64,000 bases of DNA from Saccharum officinarum (Eukaryota > Streptophyta > Magnoliopsida > Poales > Poaceae), in assembly GCA_020631735.1 (NCBI GenBank), contig CM036209.1, forward strand, positions 8,717,451 to 8,781,450, in the 5' to 3' direction. Under the pieces are notes generated by a model that worked only from the letters and a program-made list of their open reading frames with translations, ran no database searches and was not told the DNA's origin. Shown here one piece after another: positions 33,996 to 48,400 of the stretch (its first letter is position 1; the number at the start of each line of letters is the position of its first letter). The position numbers were made by a program, and so were the translations under genes.

Positions 33996-36900
33996 TGTAA
34001 CAGAACCGACCAAATTATAAGAGCACAAGTACGAAAACAAGCACCGAAGCGCTCAAATTTTCAAACTTGAGCCCATATAATCCCGGTAGTCAATCGAAAT
34101 CACGAAGGATCTCAAACCAAACTGCTTACAACCAGGATCGCATCATTCAACATACAACATCATACGTTACATTTCACAAGTAGTTCTGAAATAAGTTTAC
34201 ACAAACGGAGTAGCAAATAATACAAACCAAGTTTGAAAGTAGCGGAAGCATAACACACACACTAGTTAATTAAATACTGCCAGTCTGGATGATCGACAAC
34301 CCGCAAAAGCATGAGGAAAGTACATAAAGATGATCACGCCCAAGTGATCTAGTCTTCTTCACCCGCAGGGTGGAGACAAGTCTTGCAGAAGCCTTGATAG
34401 AGCATATCATCTGCAACAGGAGGGAATAAACCTTGAGTACTGGAATGTACTCAGCTAGACTTACCCGTCGAAAACCAGAAATAAGATGACACCAAGGATT
34501 ATGCAAGGCTTACACAAGGGGCTAGCTGACATAACATTTTGCATAAAGGCATAAGTAATTGAAATTCTTATAACCTGTACTAGCAGTTATTTTTAGCATT
34601 TACCTGTCATCTATCTTAGCACCTGTACTAAACATGCACTTGATTATAATCAAACAATTATCATCTTTATATCCAGAGCAGGTATGAATTGTGGCAACAT
34701 TGTATCATTCCCTTAACCACCAGTTCATTTAATGAGATCTACGTTGCCGCTGTTCAAGTCAAGTGCTCACTAACCGGGAGCGACGGCGATTCGAATCGAA
34801 TTCCTATCCAGCTGGAGGGGTATTTCTAACACTCACCGAGTCACGCCTGGCGAGGGCTGCTCAGGTCATCTTTTGTACAGTTCAGGAATCGCGGGCCCGA
34901 ATAATGTCGCGTCCCCAAGGGCGACACTCTGCCAGGTGATAGGGACTCTAACCCCCCCTTGGTCTCACGCCAATGTCCCCAAGCACATCCTTTCTCTCCT
35001 CCAAGATGCAACCTACCATTCGATTCCCGGCCTGAACCATACTACTCGACTTCGCGGTCGGAACGACTTATCCGGCCAACTAAGTGTTAGACTGCGTTCA
35101 ACATGACTCAAGGACGTACAGCGAATCGGTCCTTAAACGACTCAGACGGGCATAGCTCCACACCCAAGACGTGAAGTGTCTTGCGGCTGTACTATCGAAC
35201 TCCCGCCCGGTCTCAATTTCATTTTAAAGCATGGTTCCACCACGGTAGCCATACAGCCACTCGTGACTCCTTCCTACATCTCGCGGATGACCGGAAATCA
35301 CCCGACTTCTACCGTACTAAGCAGGGCTAAGCATTGACACGTGCCTAAACCTAAAATAGGATTAAGTACAATATCTGGACGAGGACAGGTATAATGCAAC
35401 AAGTGTTTTCATATAACTCCTATAACTTAATGCAGTAAACAAATAAAAGTACTCAAGATTAATTTATAAAACAGTAGGTTCAGCATGCACCGGGGCTTGC
35501 CTTTGAGAAAAGTTGAAGGCCGGTGGTCAGGGCACTCTGGCAAGTCTTCAGCGGCGTCTCCTTCGCCTGCTGGATTTTCGGGCTCCTGCTGCTCCTGGTT
35601 CTCCTCCGGAATTACAGGCTCGAATTCGAGGAGTGTCACCCCCTCCGGTACACCTATTGCATGAGTGCATAATAAATCCCATAAATGCATAATGAAAGAT
35701 GCAATATGCTCGAAATGAAATGCATTACAACAATTTAACGCTCTAATCAAATCACTTCAAAAGAGTAGGTGCAAATTTCCTCTCCGGTAGAGAAGTACTC
35801 ACCTAATCTACTTAACCTAAGATAAAGCTGCTCATCCTCAGTTAAGGCCCTAACACCTAACAATTACAAAAGTAGCATGTCTTAGGATATCACACCATAT
35901 CAATCAGCAAAACACCACAGTAAGCATTCTGGACAGCAGCTACTTGTTTTTATCACAACTGGAGATTTACAATTCCAAAAGATATGATCTAAGACAATCT
36001 GGAAAGCCTAAGAAATGCACTACAATTCATTTTCAGACCTCAACTCCAAACTCCTAAGTTTTCCATGTCAAACTTCACAAGTTCCATAATCTGTCCTCTC
36101 AAAACAGAGAGTAGCAGATTTTGAACTGTCACTTTAAACAACAGTAACTCTCAAACTACTAAGCCAAATGCTTCCAAATTTTGACACAAGCTAGTTCATC
36201 AAGTTTACTCCAACTTTGGTATTTACAAGTTTTCCAGCAACCAATTTTATCAAAGCCAAATTTAGAATTACTACTAGCTGTCCAGAAAACCTAAAATTAC
36301 AAAGGTTAAACATTTATTGATGTGGCCAAAGACCCTTAAAACCAAACTAAGATTTCCAAAAGTTCACATGGGGTATAACAACACAAGAAAGTAGGGTGTG
36401 ACTACCTAGAACATTTATTTATACTCATTTCTTATTTTACTTAATTAATTAGGTGGAATTTTAAACATATATGTAAACTGCTCCTAAAATTCTACAAAAA
36501 TTACAGGAGACTCTCTGACCCAAAGAGAGACCACAGTAAAAATTTGAACAAGTTTTATTCACAGAAATTCTCTATACAAAATTCACCAGTCAAAAAGGCT
36601 GATTTTTGTATAATTAATACATCATTTTGAAAGTATCAAACAACAGATTTCATATTTTTCTTAGACACTCTAGGTTACCAAGACATTCTCCAAAAAGTTA
36701 CAAGAACATTGCACATGTAGAAAAATTACAAAAATTCCTTCAACTATCTCCTAGGATAAAATGATAGCCTTATAACTTGGAAATTACTTAAGCACTGATG
36801 CCCAAATTTTTACCAGAGCTAGGGCTAGCATAGAGTAACCTACCCACCAAATTTCATGATTTATGGAACAATACAGCTCAAGTTATAAATTTAACAAATT

Positions 36901-39012
36901 TGCATACATTCCAAAACACATTTAAAGGATCTATTAAATTCTTACAGAATCTAAACATCTCATGCCAGATCCATATTTTTCAAAAATACTACACATCATG
37001 TAGATCCTAACAAAATTTATCTCATAATTTTTGGGCAAGTAAAACCCTAGATCTTCATTTTTCCAAATCTTACTTAAAACTGTGACAAAATAAAGAAATG
37101 AAATAAATCCCATTTGAAACTGGGCCGGCCCGGCTTGCTAGCGCGGCCCAGCCAGCGCGCGGCCTGCCTCGGCGCCCGCCCGCGCGCGCGGCGCTGACAG
37201 TGCGGGCCCGCAGGCTAGAGAGAGAGAGCGAAAGGGGGAAGACGGCCGCGACTCCGGCGAGCTCAAGCTCGCCGACGATGGCGCCTCCGGCGACGAAAGG
37301 AGCACCAACGGCTTCCCCGTGACTTCCCGCATCGACCAAACCTAGATTTGCTGAACCTATCCCACCCTAGCTACGACGGCCATGGCGACCGCGGCCCGAA
37401 GGCGGCACCCGGTGGTGGTCCGGCGAGCTCCGGGGGTCAGGGACCTAAGTGAGGTGTGCTACGGCTTCCTGAGGACATGGCGGGCCTCTCCATGCCACGG
37501 AAAAGGACGGAGGTGGATCGAGTGCCGCTGGCCACGTGAGCACCGCACCGGCGGCCATGGCGCGGCGGCGCACGACGGTGTTCCGACGTGTACCGGCCAT
37601 CCCATCCGGTAACGTCATCACCTAGGCTTCTCTACCCGACCCGGAACCCAAAACATGTACTAGTGAGAATGGAGGATGACCATAGGGAGCTGGCCACGGT
37701 GAGCCGCCGCGCGGACAGTGCGCCGGCGAGGACTCACGGTGGCGGAAACCAAAATTCGCCCTCACCTCTACACAATCCGGTCAAGCAACGGTTGGAGGAG
37801 GTGGAGGGGATGCTGGTGGAGCGGTGGACGGGATTTGGAGGACGGTGGTGCGACGGTGAGCTTGCACAAGCACGGGGCGGGCTGCGGCGGCAATGGCGCC
37901 TCCGTTTTCCGCCTCGGTGAACCCGACCAGAGCGAGAGTGAAGGAGAGAAGAGTGAGCGCGAGTGTGGGGGTGGAGGTGTCGGCCCCGACTTCACGACCG
38001 CGCGTGTGCTTGCGACGTGGAGGCGATGGCAGGGCGCGAGCGCCACGCGGCCACCGGGCTCTGCCCGAGCGCCACGGCGTGGTCAGCTGTCCGACTGAAT
38101 GGCGATGTCGACTGACCGATGAGGCCAAACGGTGACTGTCAGTGCAAGTTTGACGCTGATTATCTTCCAACACAGCTCGATTTGGTCCAAGATGACAACA
38201 TCAAATTTGTAGAGCTATGTGAGGGCAACAAGTTTGTCAATTGGAGTTTGGGCTGGTTCAGCCTGGATTTGAAACTACAGAGCTCCAAAGTGGTGCACTT
38301 AGAAACTGAAACCCAGTTTCAGTCACTAAGCCGACTGAAACCCTATTTTCACGACACAAAATCTCCTAAACTATTGAGAACCAGGTGATGGTGATATTGA
38401 CAATGTTGTAGAGCTATGTGTGGACAACAACTTTGTCAATTGGCTCCAGGACTGGTTTGGCCTAGTTTGTGAGTTACAAGTTGCTAAAGTGAGGTACAGT
38501 GAAACTGAAAAGTCCAATTTCCAGACTTAGAATTTTTTTCTAAGTGTTGATCACCACTCAAGCTGACTTGTGGGCCATTTTTGAGCATGCTCTGGTCATT
38601 TTCATGAGATGGCCATATTAGAACTTTTGTTCCTCATGAAATTCTCTACAACTTTACTTAAGGGTGCTCTTCCATGCAAGGTCTCTAAATTAGACTTTTT
38701 AATTGGTCAAACTAGAGCCTTCTAGGGTCAAATGGTGGTCAAACTTCTCTTGGAGGGCAAATTTGTAATTTTGGTCAACATGAACCTTGTTCCAAATGTT
38801 ACCCTAAGTATAACTAAGGTGTTGTAGGTCATGATTGGCTACCTTACCTTTTTGTTACACCAACTATCAAATACTTCATGAAATAAATCAAACAAACCCT
38901 AAAATAATCACATGTGTTGCATCACATAAAATAACAAACATGAATGATGCATGCTTATGCTTATGCCATGCAAATGTAATGCAATTAAGGACTAAACACT
39001 TGAAGTGTTACA
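33996..39012 (-). repeat. Element B 3' LTR
   Basis: 5017 bp, TGTAACAG...GTGTTACA. GC island about 37120-38100. Strongly similar to element A except in the island and in several diverged AT-rich stretches. Confidence 0.9.
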
Positions 39013-42000
39013 GCCCTCCCCCCTTATAAAAATCTCGTCCCGAGATTTGGAAAGCGTACCATTTTTCATAGAATTCTTTATAACCATCCCGCAAATAATC
39101 CTCCCGTTCCCACGTAGCATCACTCTCACTTCCCTGATTACTCCACATCACTTTGTACCACTTAACCACTTTACTTCTAGTTACTCGTTCCTGAGTATCG
39201 ATCACTCGGACTGGCTTTTCTTCATAGGTTAGGTCGGATTCCAGCCTGATATCACCTAAAGGAACTTGTTCCTCAGGAACTCGAAGACACTTTTTAAGCT
39301 GAGATACATGGAAAACGTTGAATATGGCTCTCATCTCAGGAGGCAACTGGATTTTGTACGCAACAGCTCCACTCTTGCCTATGATCTGGAAAGGACCCAC
39401 GTATCTTGGTGCAAGTTTCCGCTTCACACCAAAACGTTGGACACTCTTCATTGGAGAAACTTTCAAATAAACGAAGTCTCCAACTTCAAATTCGAGTGGT
39501 TTTCTACGACGATCCGCATAGCTTTTCTGTCTCGCTTGTGCTGCAGCCATGTGTTTCTGGATGGTACGGACTTGTTCCTCGGCTTCCTGGACAAAATCAA
39601 TGCCATAATACCTTCTTTCCCCAGCTTCCACCCAGTTTAGTGGAGTTCAACACTTTCGACCGTACAAAGCTTCGAATGGGGCCATCTTAATACTCTCTTG
39701 ATAACTGTTATTGTACGAGAATTTGGCTAAAGGTAACCATTTTTCCCAAGAACCCTTGGATGAAATGACGCATGCTCGCAACAGATCTTCCAAGATTTGG
39801 TTAACTCGTTCTGTCTGACCCGATGTCTGGGGGTGATAAGCCGAGCTTCTCACTAACTTGGTTCCCAGAAGGTGATGCAAATGCTCCCAAAAGCGAGCAG
39901 TGAACTGGGGACCACGGTCAGAAATGATAGTACGAGGTATCCCATGAAGCCGGACTATCTGATTGAAGTACAACTCAGTATAGTCAGTGGGACGATAGTC
40001 CACTCTCACTGGGATGAAGTGAGCTGATTTGGTCAAACGATCAACAATTACCCAAATAGAGTTATGATTTTTGACAGTAGGAGGAAGTCCGACAATGAAA
40101 TCCATACTTATCTCTTCCCATTTCCAGCCTGGAATGGAAAGTGGCTGAAGTAGCCCAGCTTTCATGTGCACAGCTTTAACTCTGCAACATGTGTCACATC
40201 TAGCAACATATGCAGCTATCTCTTTCCGCATCTTGGTCCACCAATAGTATGGCTTCAAATCATAATACATCTTATTGCTACCAGGATGGATGGACAACTT
40301 AGAGGAGTGTGCTTCAGACATAATATCATTTCGAAGCTCCTGGTCCTTAGGCACAACTAACCTATCCTTGAACCATAGTACACCCTCTTCATCTATCCTG
40401 AACTGTGTAGTTTCTTGCTCTTTCATCTTACGCTTGATGTGGAAGATACCAGTGTCAGTCTTTTGGAGCTCAATAATTCTGCTTTTGAGAGTACAACTGA
40501 CAGTAATGTTGTACAAGACTGCTGGATGTAGAAGGCGAGATCGATGAAAATCAGTTTCAATTAAGGAATGGCAATGAGACTTACGGCTTAAAGCATCCGC
40601 AACCACATTTGCCTTGCCAGGATGATAGTGCACTTGAAGGTTATAATCCTTAATCAACTCGAGCCATCTTCGTTGACGCATATTTAACTCGGGTTGGGTG
40701 AAGATGTATTTGAGGCTTTTGTGATCTGTGTAGATATTGCAAACATTGCCCAACAGATAGTGTCGCCAGGCTTTCAAAGCATGAACAACTGCGGCGAGTT
40801 CTAAGTCATGCGTTGGATAATTCACCTCATGCTTCCGAAGTTGTCGAGAAGTATATGCAATTACTCGGCCTTCCTGCATCAACACACCTCCCAAACCTAT
40901 GCCTGAGGCATCACAATAAACATCAAATGGTTTCTCGATATCCGGTTGTGCCAAAACCGGAGCTGAGGTTAGGAGGGTTCGCAGTTGGTGAAAAGCCGCA
41001 TCACACTCAGGAGTCCAGACAAACCTGGTGTCTTTCTGCAGCAACCGAGTCATTGGCTTGGCTATTTTGGAGAAATCCGGGATGAAGCGACGATAATAGC
41101 CAGCCAAACCAAGAAAACTCTGGATCTCGTGAACCGAGATAGGAGCCTTCCAGTTCAGTACTTCCTGTACCTTGGCGGGGTCCACCATAATTCCTCCATC
41201 GGACAACACATGCCCAAGGAAAGGTACTTCTCGAAGCCAGAATTCGCACTTACTGAACTTTGCATATAGTTGATGTTCCCGCAGTCTTGTGAGGACTATA
41301 CGCAGATGTTCAGCGTGATCCTCCTCATTCACAGAGTATACCAGGATGTCATCAATAAATACCACCACAAACTTGTCCAATTCAGGCATAAACACTGAAT
41401 TCATCAAGTACATGAAGTGTGCGGGGGCATTTGTCAAGCCGAAGGACATAACAAGATACTCATAAAGACCGTATCTGGTAGAAAAGGCTGTCTTTGGAAC
41501 ATCTTCCGGACGGATTTTAATTTGATGGTAGCCAGATCTTAGATCGATCTTGGAGAAAACTTTAGCTTTAGACAACTGATCGAACAAGATGTCGATTTGC
41601 GGTAGAGGGTACTTATTTTTGACAGTGACTGCATTGAGATGTCTATAATCTACGCACATCCGCAACGACTGATCCTTCTTCTTTACAAAGATAGCAGGAC
41701 ATCCCCATGGCGATGAACTAGGACGAATCAACCATTTCTTCAAAAGTTCATTCAATTGCACCTTAAGTTCAGCTAGTTCATTTGGAGGCATCCTATAGGG
41801 TCTCCTAGAGATGGGAGCCGTGCCAGGCAACAACTCAATTTTAAACTCCACATCCCGATCCAGAGGGAGTCCCGGCAAATCATCGGGAAAAACGTCCGAA
41901 AATTCATTTACTACGGAAATTTCAGCCAACGCCTTTGCTTGCACAGCATGAACTTCCCTAGACAAATCAACTTTTCTGGGAAGTTGTACCAGAAAACCCT

Positions 42001-43418
42001 TTTGATCTGTAGGATCTCTGAGCATAACTACCCGAGCGGATGTGTCAATGAGTACCCCATTCTTACTCATCCAATTCATGCCCAAGATAACATCTATGTC
42101 TAAACCAGGTAAAACCAATAGGGCAAGCGAATAACTTCGCCCTTCTATCTCAAACTTAAGGTTCCCCACTACTTTGTTTGTGGAAATATTCCCACTTGCA
42201 GCACTAATACAATAACCCACACCTTCAACAGTATGCAACTTGTGTGCAAATTTGGATGCAAACTTAGGACTGATAAAGGAATGCGAAGCACCTGAATCAA
42301 AAAGTACCACTGCGGGGTGTTGGTCAACTAGAAACTTACCAGCGGTGACCACCTCACCAGATGGAATCTCCTCAATGCTGTTATAATGGGTGTGTCCCTG
42401 ACGACTACCTTGGTTGACATTTTTCTTAGGGTACGGACAGTTCCGGGCCCAATGACCTGGCTTGTTGCAATTCCAGCAAGGCATATTGCTAGGAGGAACA
42501 CTAGAGCTGCTCTGTCCAGAAGTCCCCTTTGGCAGAGCGACGGTATAAGCCTTACGGAACCCCGTTTTTGCAGCAGGCTTCTTCTGCGGCGGACGGAACT
42601 TTGTATTTTGAGCAGGTGGGCGAGGGGAAGACCTCGGTGCCGCTGAGGCCCTTGACTGAGAAGCACTTGCCTCAAGGGCCCTTTTACGGCTCTTAGAGGC
42701 AGAATAAATAGTATTGTTGTTCTCCTGGGTCAAAGCATCGCTGATGAAATCATTGAAAGTAGTACATTTGCTAGTGCCCATAGTTTTCATCAGTTTTGGG
42801 CCGAGGCCCTTTTGAAGCTAGCAATCTTTTTGGCATCGGTATCCACAAACTCTGTGGCATACCTTGCCAGGTTGTTGAAGGACTGCAAGTATTCAGTCAG
42901 GCTTTTGTTTCCTTGCGACAGCCTCATAAACTCTGTGTGCTTGATTGCCATAAGACCGGGAGGGATATAATTTCCCCGGAATGCCGCCTTAAACTGATCC
43001 CAAGCAATCGGAACATTGGCAGGCAGTGTGGAACGATAGTGGCTCCACCAAATGCCCGCCGGACCATGCAACTGATGGGAAGCATACTCAGTTTTCAGCT
43101 CATCAGTTAGGCGTAGCAGACGAAACTTTTGTTCAATGGTATTCAACCACTCATCAGCTGCAGTGGTTCCTCCGCTTCCTTGAAGAGCGGGGGCTTTGTA
43201 TCCAGAAAGTCCTTGAAATCGCTGTACTGATTTGGCTCTGGGCCCTGGCGGCCATGACGAGCCTCTCGATTAGCCAGTTGGCGCATGGCGTCAGCCAACA
43301 TACGCTGCCCCTCAACCACTGATTGCATCAACTCGGCCGGAGTAGGTGGTGGCGGAGGGGGCGGCTGTTCCTCCTCCTCATTTCCACGACCCCGGCGTAG
43401 ATTGTACGACATCTGCAA
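39008..43418 (-). pseudogene. Element B gag-pol, inactivated
   Basis: Same domain order as element A and long stretches of near identity, but split by one-base losses near 43155 and 42810 (both in gag), by a nonsense codon (AGA to TGA) at about 39649-39651 just after the integrase core, and by an extra G in the polypurine run that changes the C-terminal reading. The protease DSGA, RT FIDD, RNase H and integrase DDE residues survive, so decay is recent. The chromodomain segment (39008-39631) is otherwise intact. Confidence 0.9.
39013..39025 (-). promoter_or_regulatory. Polypurine tract of element B
   Basis: AAGGGGGGAGGGC on the minus strand, one G longer than in element A, abutting the LTR. 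Confidence 0.85.
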
Positions 43419-43572
43419 AATGCATAGCCAATGAGCACTGACGATGTGGGAAATTTGTAGATGAATTATTGCGAAATGTCAATCTGACTGTATGAATAGA
43501 TTTCTCATAATAATTAAGGCACAATAATTCATCACAACCGCACAATCCATTCTAGCGCATCATTTGACGAGA

Positions 43573-43773
43573 TCATACTTGGTAATCCAACAAGATGCTC
43601 TTTGATAAAGGCTCACTCACAGGGGGCACAACGGTTACCGGACCGTTTACGTTGCTATCTACGTGATTTTTGACCTTTTGCACGGTACTTGGATTCGATC
43701 TCAAGATTTTTAGTTGACTGTGAAAGGCTACTTCAAACTGACCACAAAGAGACTTCTCAATGAAGAGTTCCAT
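43573..43773 (-). CDS. Small 66-aa ORF in the element B leader, unknown
   Basis: Counterpart of 20308-20508, identical except for one Leu-to-Pro change. No recognisable domain. Confidence 0.25.
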   Translation of the reverse strand: MELFIEKSLCGQFEVAFHSQLKILRSNPSTVQKVKNHVDSNVNGPVTVVPPVSEPLSKSILLDYQV

Positions 43774-44069
43774 GGTGGATCATGACTAGCCACCTCGATA
43801 CCTGCGCGTGCCAAGCAGCACAGCCTTATGTCGCGCGCCATAGGAGGCCCTCGGTTTCGTCGCGGCACCGAAGGGTGCTAATCGTGACACCATCATCGAA
43901 CGCAACATAATAAGACATCAAGTTGTGATTGAAATTAACAGGTTCAAACTACATTCAGGAAACATACGGTTCAACTTTACATCCCAAAGTCAAGTTATTA
44001 CAAGGCCTCACTCCTTCACAGGGAGGGCACAAAAGACGATCCTAACATTATAGGCACGTGATGACTACG

Positions 44070-44683
44070 CTAAGCATCATCCTCCGAGTCAGTGTCAAGG
44101 ATCTCCCCGCCGTCCTCATCACTGACAGGCTCTAACTCCTCGTCTTCTTCTTCTTCTGGCTCTTCCTCTGGTGCTTCTTCTGGTGCGGCATCTTGTGGTC
44201 CATCAACCTCCACTTCATTATCATCCTCAGCCATGAAGATCCCTGAACCCATGTCCTCATCTACGTTGTTGTTTCTGGGTAGCAGAGGATTAAGCTGGTT
44301 GTTCAGGCGGTGCACTTCTTCATGAAGGTTGTCATTGTATTCTTCAGCATTTTCTAACTGTTGCTCGAGCTCAAACTGGCGAGCTCTCAGAACGTTCTCC
44401 TCGTGCCAGGCTTCATCCCTCTGTTCATGACACGGACCAACATGCGTTGACAGTTGCGGTTTGCTACTGTCAACCTCTGGACTGCAAGGGTTTCCTGGTC
44501 ACGATCACGAATCACTTGCTCCAGTTGCTGATGCGCTGCATTCCTGGCAGCAGTCACTTCAGCCAACTCTGCCCTCAGCCTTTCCACCTCAGTAGGCTCA
44601 GGGCGGGGCTCACGTGGAGCGAGCTGGTGACGCGGTGCCCTGCCCCCAGTGGACTTACGAGCGGTCCTCTTGGTACGTGCCAT
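44070..44683 (-). pseudogene. Element B copy of the H3-tail-like ORF, frameshifted
   Basis: Starts MARTKRTARKSTGGRAPRHQ at 44683, and over the roughly 100 bases that encode the tail it is the same as element A at the nucleotide level. A one-base deletion near 44427 (CTGTTCATGACACG against CTGTTCCATCACACG in A) shifts the frame after MLVRVM. The coiled-coil end and acidic tail continue in another frame (44070-44315). The product would be a truncated tail plus the first part of the coiled coil. Confidence 0.85.
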
Positions 44684-45445
44684 CTGTAGCAACAGATAAG
44701 ATACGACTTAAAGTGAGGATCATTTAGGGGATACGAAATTTACTTTAGTCGGGAGTACAGAAATTTTTAAGGAGGGAGTAAATGATATGTATGATATAAT
44801 TAAACATGATGCATGCACGTTCCGTACGCCCTCTCACCTTAGTAGAAACCTAAAGTTCTAACGCTAGGCGGTGGCATACATACGTTCTCTCATATAAGCG
44901 AAACTATCGGTCTACTCGTTACGCTGTTAGTGTACCTGCAGAAAACCTCATTTCAGCCCAACAGTTTCCCAATATAAGCACACAAGAAAGCAGTAATTTA
45001 AATACTTTCCATATACACATCCCCAGATGTATATACTTCAGTATCAAAGCTACCCGATATAAAGGTTCCCACAATTAAGTGCTTACGTAATTACATGGTT
45101 TAAACATGTAAAGATGTAAGTCACCAAAACTACTCTCCCCTAGATCGCCGGTTGGACGATCATGCTCTCACAACTCACACTTACCAGAGCGTCGAGGCAA
45201 TTGATCCATACATTACCACCCAAGTGGATGGCATCCATACAATATCACGCCGTATGGACGACGAAACAGAAACAAACAAGGCCCCCAAGTTAGTTTTTAT
45301 AATAAGCCACCTAAGAGTCCTTATTTGGGCTAAGGGATGTGATCACTGGCATACCTAAAAATAATTTTTTAGTATTTTAACCCTTTTTCATAATTAAATA
45401 ATTTTGTTTTTAAATACTCATATGATGTGTTTAATGTTGAATTAT

Positions 45446-45457
45446 GCTCCGGTACCA
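45446..45457 (-). promoter_or_regulatory. Primer-binding site of element B
   Basis: TGGTACCGGAGC, identical to element A, two bases inside the 5' LTR. Confidence 0.8.
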
Positions 45458-45459
45458 GC

Positions 45460-48400
45460 TGTAACAGAACCGACCAAATTATAAGAGCACAAGTACGAAA
45501 ACAAGCACCGAAGCGCTCAAATTTTCAAAACTTGAGCCCATATAATCCCGGTAGTCAATCGAAATCACGAAGGATTTCAAGCCAAACTGCTTACAACCAG
45601 GATCGCATCATTCAACATACAACATCATACGTTACATTTCACAAGTAGTCCTGAAATAAGTTTACACAAACGGAGTAGCAAATAATACAAACCAAGTTTG
45701 AAAGTAGCGGAAGCATAACACACACACTAGTTAATTAAATACTGCCAGTCTGGATGATCAACAACCCGCAAAAGCATGAGGAAAGTACATAAAGATGATC
45801 ACGCCCAAGTGATCTAGTCTTCTTCACCCGCAGGGTGGAGACAAGTCTTGCAGAAGCCTTGATAGAGCATATCATCTGCAACAGGAGGGAATAAACCCTG
45901 AGTACTGGAATGTACTCAGCTAGACTTACCCGTCGAAAACCAGAAATAAGATGACACCAAGGATTATGCAAGGCTTACACAAGGGGCTAGCTGACATAAC
46001 ATTTTGCATAAAGGCATAAGTAATTTAAACTCTTATCGCCTGTACTAGCAGTTATTTTTAGCATTTACCTGTCATCTATCTTAGCACCTGTACTAAACAT
46101 GTACTTGATTATAATCAAACAATTATCATCATTATATCCAGAGCAGTTATGAATTGTGGCAACATTGTATCATTCCCTTAACCACCAGTTTATTTAATGA
46201 GATCTACGTTGCCGCTGCTCAAGTCAAGTGCTCACTAACCGGGAGCGACGGCGATTCGAATCGAATTCCTATCCAGCTGGAGGGGTATTTCTAACACTCA
46301 CCGAGTCACGCCTGGCGAGGGCTGCTCAGGTCATCTTTTGTACAGTTCAGGAATCGCGGGCCCGAATAATATCGCGTCCCCAAGGGCGACACTCTGCCAG
46401 GTGATAGGGACTCTAACCCCCCCTTGGTCTCACGCCAATGTCCCCAAGCACATCCTTTCTCTCCTCCAAGATGCAACCTACCATTCGATTCCCGGCCTGA
46501 ACCATACTACTCGACTTCGCGGTCGGAACGACTTATCTGGCCAACTAAGTGTTAGACTGCGTTCAACATGACTCAAGGACGTACAGCGAATCGGTCCTTA
46601 AACGACTCAGACGAGCATAGCTCCACACCCAAGACGTGAAGTGTCTTGCGGCTGTACTATCGAACTCCCGCCCGGTCTCAATTTCATTTTAAAACATGGT
46701 TCCACCACGGTAGCCATACAGCCACTCGAGACTCCTTCCTACATCTCGCGGATGACCGGAAATCACCCGACTTCTACCGTACTAAGCAGGGCTAAGCATT
46801 GACACGTGCCTAAACCTAAAATAGGATTAAATACGATATCTGGACAAGGACAGGTATAATGCAACAAGTGTTTTCATATAACTCCTATAACTTAATGCAG
46901 TAAACAAATAAAAGTACTCAAGATTAATTTATAAAACAGTAGGTTCAGCATGCACCGGGGCTTGCCTTTGAGAAAAGTTGAAGGCCGGTGGTCAGGGCAC
47001 TCCGGCAAGTCTTCAGCGGCGTCTCCTTCGCCTGCTGGATTCTCGGGCTCCTGCTGCTCCTGGTTCTCCTCCGGAATTACAGGCTCGAATTCGAGGAGTG
47101 TCACCCCCTCCGGTACACCTATTGCATGAATGCATAATAAATACCATGGATGCATAAATGGGTGCAACATGCTCGGAATGAAATGCATTTCAGAAATAAA
47201 ATACTCTATTCAAGTTATTTTATTAGTACGTGCAAATCTCTTCTCCGGTGGAGAAGTACTTACCTAATCTACCCAACCTAAGATATAGCTGCTCATCCTC
47301 AGTTAAGGCCCTAACACCTAACAATTACAAAAGTAGCATGTCTTAGGATATCACACCATATCAATCAGCAAAACACCACAGTAAGCATTCTGGACAGCAG
47401 CTACTTGTTTTTATCACAACTGGATATTTACAATTCCAAAAGATATGATCTAAGACAATCTGGAAAGCCTAAGAAATGCATTACAATTCATTTTCAGACC
47501 TCAACTCCAAACTTCTAAGTTTTCCATGTCAAACTTCACAAGTTCCAGAATCTGTCCTCTCAAAACAGAGAGTAGCAGATTTTGAACTGCCACTTTAAAC
47601 AACAGTAACTCTCAAACTACTAAGCCAAATGCTTCCAAATTTTGACACAAGCTAGTTCATCAAGTTTATTCCAACTTTGGTATTTACAAGTTTTCCAGCA
47701 ACCAATTTTATCAAAGCCAAATTTAGAATTACTACTAGCTGTCCAGAAAACCTAAAATTACAAAGGTTAAACATTTATTGATGTGGCAAACATTCTCTAA
47801 GACCAAACTAATACTACTACAAGTTCACTAATGTCACAAAAACACCAGAAAGTAAGGTGTGCCCACCTAGAATATTTATTTAAACCCATTTCTTAATTTA
47901 CTTAAGTAATTAAGTGGAATTTAAAACATATATGTAAACTTCTCCAAAAATTCTACAAAAATTACAGGGGACTCTCTGACCCAAAAAGAGACTACTGTAC
48001 AAATTTGAACTCAATTTAATCACAGGAACTCTCTGAACAAAATTCACAAGCCAAAAAGGCTGATTTTTGTATAAATAACAAAGCATAGTAAAAAGTGTCA
48101 AACAACAGATTTCTTAATTTTCTTGGACATTATAGGGTACCAAGACATTCTCCAAAAATTTATAAGAACATTGCACATGTAGAAAAATTACTAAAATTCA
48201 TTCAATTATCTCCTAGAATAAAATGATAGCCTTATAACTTGGAAATTACTTAAGCACTGATGCCCAAATTTTTACCAGAGCTAGGGCTAGCATAGAGTAC
48301 CCTACCCATCAAATTTCATGATTTAAGGAACACTACAGCTCAAGTTATAAATTTAACAAATTTGCATGCATTACAAAACACATTTAAAGGATCTATTAAA

